A DNA stretch of 8,202 bases, from contig CALKUW010000348.1 of assembly GCA_937996585.1 (NCBI GenBank), forward strand, positions 1 through 8,202. The letters run 5' to 3'. Shown here piece by piece: positions 1 through 4,805 of this stretch. The number at the start of each line of letters is the position of its first letter. Position 1 is the stretch's first letter. The position numbers and the translations under genes were made by a program. The notes under the pieces were generated by a model, which had not been told where the DNA came from, searched no databases, and saw nothing but the letters and a program-made list of their open reading frames with translations. The DNA comes from an uncultured Flavobacteriales bacterium (lineage in GTDB: Bacteria; Bacteroidota; Bacteroidia; Flavobacteriales_D; Sanyastnellaceae).

Positions 1-1055
1 ATGTCCTCTTTCTCCAGACGCTTGAGCAGGCCGTCCCTTTCCTCGGCATACAGGGCCATGTTCTCGTACTCGGCGAAATCCGAGAGGAACTGGCCGCCCA
101 CGGCGATCACCTTGAAGGGCGCCTTGCTGTACTGGAGGGCCTGGACGAGCCAATCCACCTGCTCCTCTCCAAGCACCTGCGGCGGTGTGGTCACATTGTC
201 CTGGTTCACCCGGAAGGTGCGGTTGTCGAGGAGAAAGAAGTCCACATCATGGAAAGGGAACATGCCGGTGATGCCCTGTCCGCCCATGTCGGGCAATCCC
301 TGGGACGGATTGGGCCAGAATTCCCCGAAGGTCTCCGCAGCCCAATCCTTGTGGACCCAGCTTCCGTCCGAGTCGTTGGGGCCGTAATCGTGGTCATCCC
401 AGATGGCGTAATGGGGGCAGGTGCCCAACAGCCGTTGCAGTTCGGGCACGGCGCGGAGGTGGGAGTAACGGTGCTGCATGCCCGACCTGGCGTAGAAATC
501 GACTTCGCGGAAGTAGACATTGTCCCCCAGCCACAGCATGGCGTCGGGCGCGGCATCTGCGATGCTTTCGAAGATGCCGTAACCGCCTCCGTAGGACTTG
601 CCCGGCCGGTCAAAGGCAGGTTCGTTGATGAAGACACAGGAACCAACCGCCATGGTGAAGGGCGGTGGATCGAAGCGGTATTGCCAGAGGGGCTGGGTTG
701 TGAAGCGCTGGAGATCCGCGTCGAAGCCGGTCTCGGCCCTTTCACCATCCACCAGCACCTGGAATCTGTAGGTGGTGCCCGGGGCAAGTCCACCGATGTC
801 GAAAATGGCGGTATTGGCCGATGCCCGGGTCAGCGACTTCGGGTCGGCGATGTGGACGGCAGTAGGGGCGTTGCCCATGGAATCCGCCCAGCATACGATG
901 CCGGCATCACAAGGAGCCTGAGTCTGTAACCATATGCGGGCTTCGCGAAGGCCGACGTTGCCCACCATGGGCTGGCAGGCCATCTGTGCAGAAACGGTGG
1001 ACGCCGTCCAGAAAAGGAACAGGGGCGCAATGCCCCAACCGGTAATGGGCTTCAT
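1..1055 (-). CDS. PhoD-like alkaline phosphatase family protein, exported (partial, 3' end outside window)
   Basis: Read on the minus strand from ATG at 1055, an open frame of 351 codons runs off the left edge. Residues 1-24 look like a Sec signal peptide: MKP, a hydrophobic stretch (GIAPLFLFW), then a small-residue cleavage region ending TVSAQ. Residues ~27-125 resemble the N-terminal beta-sandwich of PhoD proteins (REARIWLQT, GLAPGTTYRFQVLVDG). The phosphoesterase domain follows, with GSCVF at 139-142, WLGDNVYFRE at 175-184 and AIWDDHDYGPND at 217-228. The Asp, Asn and His residues of these motifs are the expected metal and catalytic positions of the PhoD superfamily. The family hydrolyses phosphate mono- or diesters outside the cytoplasm, so a role in phosphate scavenging is likely, but the substrate cannot be read from sequence. 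No Shine-Dalgarno is present. The start is directly preceded by a U-tract and hairpin (1057-1092). The C-terminal part is missing only because the window ends. Confidence 0.88.
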   Translation of the reverse strand, partial: MKPITGWGIAPLFLFWTASTVSAQMACQPMVGNVGLREARIWLQTQAPCDAGIVCWADSMGNAPTAVHIADPKSLTRASANTAIFDIGGLAPGTTYRFQVLVDGERAETGFDADLQRFTTQPLWQYRFDPPPFTMAVGSCVFINEPAFDRPGKSYGGGYGIFESIADAAPDAMLWLGDNVYFREVDFYARSGMQHRYSHLRAVPELQRLLGTCPHYAIWDDHDYGPNDSDGSWVHKDWAAETFGEFWPNPSQGLPDMGGQGITGMFPFHDVDFFLLDNRTFRVNQDNVTTPPQVLGEEQVDWLVQALQYSKAPFKVIAVGGQFLSDFAEYENMALYAEERDGLLKRLEKED

Positions 1056-1056
1056 G

Positions 1057-1092
1057 AAAAAGGGGTTGGCCCCGAAGTTCGGAACCAACCCC
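1057..1092 (-). terminator. Rho-independent terminator-like hairpin between the small gene and the phosphatase gene
   Basis: In minus-strand orientation the outer stem pairs GGGGTTGG (1092-1085) with CCAACCCC (1069-1062). A 2x2 internal mismatch follows, then an inner inverted repeat CCGAA/TTCGG around 1072-1082. The stem is followed at once by five Ts (1061-1057). This has the form of an intrinsic terminator for the small gene ending at 1117, 25 bases upstream of the hairpin. The T-tract ends one base before the phosphatase ATG at 1055, so transcripts reading through, or starting just upstream, would carry this hairpin directly against the start codon. It may therefore also act as a leader or attenuator for the phosphatase gene. 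The structure is read by eye; no folding energy was computed. Confidence 0.6.
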
Positions 1093-1116
1093 CATTGGCG
1101 CAGACAAAGACAGGAA

Positions 1117-1335
1117 TTAGTCTACGGTGTAGTCCACCCCTTCGATGGCGGGGCCGACTTTCACCATGTACTGGATGCCTTCCATTTCGACCCTGATCAT
1201 CTTGTAGACCTCCCGGCTGGTAGGGAGCCGAAGGTTGAAGGTCTGTCCCTCGAACCCATCGGGGTAGCGGGATTTGATCATGGAGCGGATGGACTGGTCG
1301 AGCTTCTCATAGCTCACAATGCGACGGTTGGACAT
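1117..1335 (-). CDS. Small conserved hypothetical protein (72 aa)
   Basis: A 72-residue soluble protein beginning MSNRRIVSYEKLDQSIRSMI and ending GVDYTVD. It has no signal peptide, membrane segment or cysteine. An N-terminal basic helix-like part (residues 4-25, with SRYPDGFEG after it) is followed by strand-like segments (TFNLRLP, YKMIRVEMEGIQYMVKVG). The pattern of a YEKL motif, a K/R-YPDGFE segment, a short strand and a final Y-x-VKV strand resembles small uncharacterised proteins I associate with Flavobacteriales, but that is memory and I cannot name a family. It is probably real. It is divergent from the dioxygenase-methyltransferase gene across a 129-base gap, ends before a terminator-like hairpin, and the opposite strand has no better gene here. 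The start at 1335 gives the longest sensible product, with no Shine-Dalgarno in front. Function unknown. Confidence 0.7.
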   Translation of the reverse strand: MSNRRIVSYEKLDQSIRSMIKSRYPDGFEGQTFNLRLPTSREVYKMIRVEMEGIQYMVKVGPAIEGVDYTVD

Positions 1336-1421
1336 GGGGCAACAGTTTGGAATCGACTCCCGATACTGTACCCGTCCCGAAAAGGTTTCATTGCACCGAT
1401 GTCAAGTTTTACACCAAGAGG

Positions 1422-1431
1422 GAGTGCACTC
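1422..1431. promoter_or_regulatory. Perfect 10-base palindrome in a divergent promoter region
   Basis: GAGTGCACTC reads the same on both strands. It lies in the 129-base gap (1336-1464) between the divergent small gene and the dioxygenase-methyltransferase gene, 9 bases before a possible -7 element at 1441. A dimeric regulator site is one explanation. A 10-base palindrome can also occur by chance, and no second copy in the gap supports it. Confidence 0.2.
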
Positions 1432-1440
1432 ATACCTTCT

Positions 1441-1448
1441 TATCTTCG
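1441..1448 (+). promoter_or_regulatory. Possible Bacteroidota-type -7 element for the dioxygenase-methyltransferase gene
   Basis: TATCTTCG matches the Bacteroidota consensus TAnnTTTG at all but one fixed base (C for T). It ends 16 bases before the ATG at 1465, so initiation here would leave a leader of about 10 bases and exclude the upstream in-frame ATG at 1399. No convincing TTTG -33 element lies at the usual distance (about 19 bases upstream). The same TAnnTTCG variant occurs before tpiA. Confidence 0.25.
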
Positions 1449-1464
1449 AGAGCCGACCAATGCC

Positions 1465-2856
1465 ATGAAAGCCCTTGTCCAACACATCGCCAAGAACACA
1501 CCGAAGGAATTCGACTTTGCGTGGTTGGGGGCGTTGGTGAGGGACATTGACCTCGATGCGTTGGACATGACAGGTGTTGTTCCAGCGTACGACGCAGCGT
1601 CGGGCAACTACGCCCGCAACATCCTGTTGATGGATCCCTTTGAAGTGGTGGTCCTGCATTGGCCACCCGGTGTGGAAAGCGCCATCCATCACCATGAAGG
1701 ATTCTGGGGTTACGTCCTGTGCGTGGAAGGGGAGGTGGAAAACGTCGAATACACCTACGATGCCGAGGCGAGGGAGTTGAGGGAGAAGTCGGCCTTGCGC
1801 GTCAGGAAGGGCGGGGTGCTGCCCGAGCCGGATGGCACCATCCACAAGATCGTCAACCCGAGCAGGACGGAACCGCTGATCACCGTTCATTTCTATGCGC
1901 CCGCCCTTGAGACGCTGGATGGGATGGTCTTGTTCGATGCGGAGAAGGGCTGGCTCGGTGAATTGAATGCCGAGGCCACCACGGCATCCTTCCACCAGGA
2001 TCCAAAAGGGTTCCGGCGCCTCGAGAAGGACGCCTTCCGCTTCATTCCCATGAGTGCACTGCCGGGACAGGAGACCCACATGCTCTACCCGGTGATTCCC
2101 AAGCCTTCAGGGCAGGAAATCATGTCTTCCCTGAATGCCTATTACTCGGAGCAGGCCCGGGAATACGATGTCCTTGACCACGCCAGTGACAAACGTGCGG
2201 CCTACACCGACGGCATTGACCGGATCATCGCAGAAGACCTCGCCCGGCTCAGCCCGCAACGGATGATGCACATTGGATGTGGCACGGGGCGCAGGGCCAT
2301 TGGCATCCGCGACCGGTCCGGAATCTCCTACGAACTGGAAGGCATGGACATCAGCGCATCGATGGTGGAACAGGCCCGGTCCAAGGGTGTCGAGGCCCGC
2401 ATCGGTATCTGGAATGAAGCCGATGTCGGCAGGGAACAATACGGTGCCATGGCCTTCCTCTACGCTTTCGGACACATCCCCACAGAAGAGGAACGCAGGA
2501 CCTGCCTGCGCAAAGTGGTCAGGGCCCTCAAGCCCGGGGGGCGCTTCTATTTCGACGTCTTCAACGTGGAGAATCCCAACGAGTGGGGTCCGCAGGCCAT
2601 GGAGATGTTCGATGCGCTCGAGCTCGGCAAGGAGGGGTATGAACCCGGCGATCTCTTTTACAAGCGGCACGATGGCGATTCGGTGGCCTTCCTCCATTAC
2701 TGCACGCCGAATGGCATTGCGGCCATGGTGGAGGAGTGCGGCCTGCGGGTGGTGGCCACCCACCGCATCGGATATGTGAATCGACCCGGCGAGCCGTTGA
2801 CGCTGGATGAGGCATCTGGCAATCTGTTGCTCGTGGCAGAGAAGCCCCGGGATTGA
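1465..2856 (+). CDS. Cysteine dioxygenase-like cupin fused to a class I SAM-dependent methyltransferase
   Basis: A 463-residue protein with two enzyme domains in one uninterrupted frame. Residues ~1-165 match cysteine dioxygenase, which converts cysteine to cysteine sulfinate using non-heme Fe(II) and O2. YARN (49-52) carries the carboxylate-binding Arg (R51, human R60). IHHH (74-77) gives iron ligands H75 and H77, and IHK gives the third, H127. TVHFY (140-144) is the second-sphere triad with Thr in place of Ser. G82 stands where mammalian enzymes have the crosslinking Cys93, as in many bacterial forms. After a linker (~165-220), residues ~222-460 form a Rossmann methyltransferase: HIGCGTG (269-275, with His replacing the usual acidic first residue), MDIS with D295 for the SAM ribose, and VRALKPGGRFYFDVF (352-366). 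The start at 1465 was chosen because it gives a normal domain boundary; ATG 1399 would add 22 residues. pdxH follows 31 bases downstream. The substrate of the methyltransferase is unknown. Confidence 0.88.
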   Translation: MKALVQHIAKNTPKEFDFAWLGALVRDIDLDALDMTGVVPAYDAASGNYARNILLMDPFEVVVLHWPPGVESAIHHHEGFWGYVLCVEGEVENVEYTYDAEARELREKSALRVRKGGVLPEPDGTIHKIVNPSRTEPLITVHFYAPALETLDGMVLFDAEKGWLGELNAEATTASFHQDPKGFRRLEKDAFRFIPMSALPGQETHMLYPVIPKPSGQEIMSSLNAYYSEQAREYDVLDHASDKRAAYTDGIDRIIAEDLARLSPQRMMHIGCGTGRRAIGIRDRSGISYELEGMDISASMVEQARSKGVEARIGIWNEADVGREQYGAMAFLYAFGHIPTEEERRTCLRKVVRALKPGGRFYFDVFNVENPNEWGPQAMEMFDALELGKEGYEPGDLFYKRHDGDSVAFLHYCTPNGIAAMVEECGLRVVATHRIGYVNRPGEPLTLDEASGNLLLVAEKPRD

Positions 2857-2887
2857 ACCCGAGGCATCATCATTGGTTGGTTAGGTC

Positions 2888-3529
2888 ATGGGCACATTCG
2901 AAGACAGGAAAGTATACGCCAAGGGCCATCTGGACGAGTCGGCATTGGGCGATGTCCCAGCGGCATTGAAGGGGTGGCTGGAAGCGGCCAGGACTTCGGA
3001 CCCCACGGACTACAATGCCATGACGCTCTCCACCATCGGGTTGGACGGGCACCCGAACGCCCGTGTCGTTCTGCTGCGTTCGCTCGAGGAGTTGGACGGG
3101 GAACATGCGGTGGCCTTCTACACGAACTACGAGAGTGAGAAGGGCCGCGAACTCGATGCCCACCCGAACGCAGCTGCGACGTTTTTCTGGCGTGAGCTTG
3201 AGAGGCAATTGCGCATACGTGGTCGGGTCGTGCGGATGTCGGAGGCAGACTCTGACCGGTATTTCGCCTCCCGACCTCGTGAGAGCAGAATCGGAGCATG
3301 GGCTTCCAACCAGAGCAGTGATACCGCAGGACGCACCGAGATGGAAGCCGCCTGGGCGTCCTTCGACGAAAAGTTCGGTTCAGACATACCCCGTCCGCCG
3401 CATTGGGGCGGATACCTGTTGATGGTCGACGCCATTGAATTCTGGCAGGGGAGGCCTGGTCGCATGCACGACCGTCTTGTGGCCACCCGTGATGGCGGTT
3501 CCTGGGAAGTGCGACGATTGCAGCCCTGA
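2888..3529 (+). CDS. pdxH: Pyridoxamine/pyridoxine 5'-phosphate oxidase
   Basis: PdxH is a cytoplasmic FMN-dependent homodimer that oxidises pyridoxine or pyridoxamine 5'-phosphate to pyridoxal 5'-phosphate, the last step of vitamin B6 synthesis and salvage. The 213-residue product is close to the family length (about 218 in E. coli). FMN and substrate motifs appear in order: ARVVLLR (58-64), FYTNYESEKGREL (77-89), RQLRIRGRV (106-114), YFASRPRESRIGAWAS (125-140), PRPPHWGGY (169-177), EFWQGRPGRMHDR (184-196) and the C-terminal signature WEVRRLQP. It starts 31 bases after the dioxygenase-methyltransferase gene on the same strand and is probably co-transcribed with it. The start is preceded by GGTTAGGTC, with no clear Shine-Dalgarno. 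Its stop is 6 bases from the stop of the opposing rRNA methyltransferase gene, with no terminator visible between them. All key motifs are intact. Confidence 0.96.
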   Translation: MGTFEDRKVYAKGHLDESALGDVPAALKGWLEAARTSDPTDYNAMTLSTIGLDGHPNARVVLLRSLEELDGEHAVAFYTNYESEKGRELDAHPNAAATFFWRELERQLRIRGRVVRMSEADSDRYFASRPRESRIGAWASNQSSDTAGRTEMEAAWASFDEKFGSDIPRPPHWGGYLLMVDAIEFWQGRPGRMHDRLVATRDGGSWEVRRLQP

Positions 3530-3535
3530 CGCGGC

Positions 3536-4777
3536 TCAACTGACGTGGAGCACCAATCCTTTCAGGTATTGCGCCTCGGGATGCCCGGCAAGGGCGGGGT
3601 GATCCCCTGGTTGGCTCAGGCGCCTCACGATACGCACCGTGCGACCCGATTCCACCGCCGCCGCGACAATGGTGTCCTCGAAGAGGGGAGTATCCACCAC
3701 CTGCGAGCAGCTGAAGGTCCAGAGCAGCCCGTCGGGGGGCATCTTTCCAAGGGCCATGGCGTTGAGCCGCTTGTAGCCCTGGACGGCCTTGTGCCTGTTG
3801 GAACGACTCTTGGCATAGGCGGGAGGATCGAGGATGACGACAGGGGGTAGTTCGGAAGCCTGACGCAGGTAGTCCATCACATCTCCGCGCACGCCTTCAT
3901 GCCGATCGGAAAAACCGTTCATTTCGGCGTGCCTGATGGCCGCATCAATGGCGGAACCGGAGGCATCGAGGCTGATCACATGGGGGCTGCCGCCCTTCAA
4001 CGCCGCCATACTGAATCCACCGGTGTAGCTGAAGGCATTCAGGACGCTCCGATGACCTGCCCATTCCATGAGGAGTTTCCTGTTGTCGCGCTGGTCCAGG
4101 AAGAAGCCGGTCTTCTGTCCCCCGACCGGATCCACGAGGTAGCGGAGGCCGTGTTCCACCACTTCGCGCTCCGTGGCGGCACCTTCTTTCGCGGACCAGA
4201 CGACACCATCCTCGGCAGTAGCCGTATCCGATCCGGACACCTTGGCGATGAGCGCTGCACTCTTGTTGATGATCAGGTCGAGGTCTGGACCCAGGGCGGC
4301 ACGGAGGCCTACTTCAATGTGCGGCCATGCGCGGTGCATGCCCATCGTATGGGTCTGTACCACGGCCATGGTGCCATAGAGGTCGATGACGAGGCCCGAC
4401 AGGCGGTCTCCTTCACCGTGCACCAGCCGGAAACAGTCGGTTTTCGTCTCTGGACTGTTGTGTTGCAAGCCGATGGTCCTGCGGACATCCAAGGCATGCT
4501 TGAACCGCTCCGTCCACCATTCGGCCGTCGGAGGCACCGGCAAGGTGCCCTCTGCGAGAAGACGTACCGCGATGGAACCCTCTCCCCAATGTCCCCATCC
4601 CAACGGTTGGCCTTCCGACCCGAACACGCGCACCCAGTCCCCGGCCTCAGGTGCGGAATCGTCCACCGATACGCGCTGAATGGCACCGGAAAAGACCCAC
4701 GGATGACCGCGGAGCAAGTGCTTTTCCCGGCCGGGGTGAAGGTGTACATCGGCAGGAAGTACGGCAGGTTCGGACAT
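3536..4777 (-). CDS. rlmI: Class I SAM-dependent rRNA (cytosine-C5) methyltransferase, RlmI family
   Basis: A 413-residue protein of the RlmI/YccW family; the E. coli member makes m5C1962 in 23S rRNA. An N-terminal PUA-like domain (~10-85; REKHLLRGHPWVFSGAI) precedes a central linker domain and a Rossmann methyltransferase. Signature motifs are GGQKTGFFLDQRDNR (219-233), NAFSYTGGFS (247-256, SAM loop), SLDASGSAID (269-278), DPPAYAKS (317-324) and TFSCS (354-358), whose cysteine C357 corresponds to the expected catalytic nucleophile. The C-terminus, HPEAQYLKGLVLHVS, is also family-like. The frame stays open upstream to 5218, but that extension lies over recQ and has no family similarity, so the ATG at 4777 is chosen; it leads directly into the PUA domain. 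The gene follows recQ by 28 bases, so the two are likely one transcript. The family call is firm; the exact target base is inferred from E. coli. Confidence 0.92.
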   Translation of the reverse strand: MSEPAVLPADVHLHPGREKHLLRGHPWVFSGAIQRVSVDDSAPEAGDWVRVFGSEGQPLGWGHWGEGSIAVRLLAEGTLPVPPTAEWWTERFKHALDVRRTIGLQHNSPETKTDCFRLVHGEGDRLSGLVIDLYGTMAVVQTHTMGMHRAWPHIEVGLRAALGPDLDLIINKSAALIAKVSGSDTATAEDGVVWSAKEGAATEREVVEHGLRYLVDPVGGQKTGFFLDQRDNRKLLMEWAGHRSVLNAFSYTGGFSMAALKGGSPHVISLDASGSAIDAAIRHAEMNGFSDRHEGVRGDVMDYLRQASELPPVVILDPPAYAKSRSNRHKAVQGYKRLNAMALGKMPPDGLLWTFSCSQVVDTPLFEDTIVAAAVESGRTVRIVRRLSQPGDHPALAGHPEAQYLKGLVLHVS

Positions 4778-4805
4778 GGGGGCAAGGTAATCTTCGCAAG
4801 GTGGA

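Noticed and set aside
249..929. 226-codon plus-strand ORF opposite the phosphatase
   Set aside because: The minus strand carries clear PhoD-family motifs over the same bases; the plus-strand product shows none.
1377..1405. TTGACA on the minus strand (1405-1400) as a sigma-70 -35 box for the small gene
   Set aside because: No TATAAT-like hexamer lies 16-18 bases downstream (the bases there read TTTCGG), and this phylum does not use that consensus.
934..1464. Open frame extending the dioxygenase-methyltransferase ORF upstream for 177 codons
   Set aside because: It runs antisense to the phosphatase signal peptide region and the small gene, lacks any domain, and the cupin domain begins normally at the ATG at 1465. 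ATG 1399 remains possible for a 22-residue extension.
2060..2125. Possible frameshift or gene boundary between the dioxygenase and methyltransferase halves
   Set aside because: Both domains are in the same frame with no stop between, and the linker has normal codon character. ATG 2122 could start a stand-alone methyltransferase, but nothing suggests a separate start is used.
2107..2763. 218-codon minus-strand ORF opposite the methyltransferase domain
   Set aside because: It is the shadow of the Rossmann methyltransferase and shows no motif of its own.
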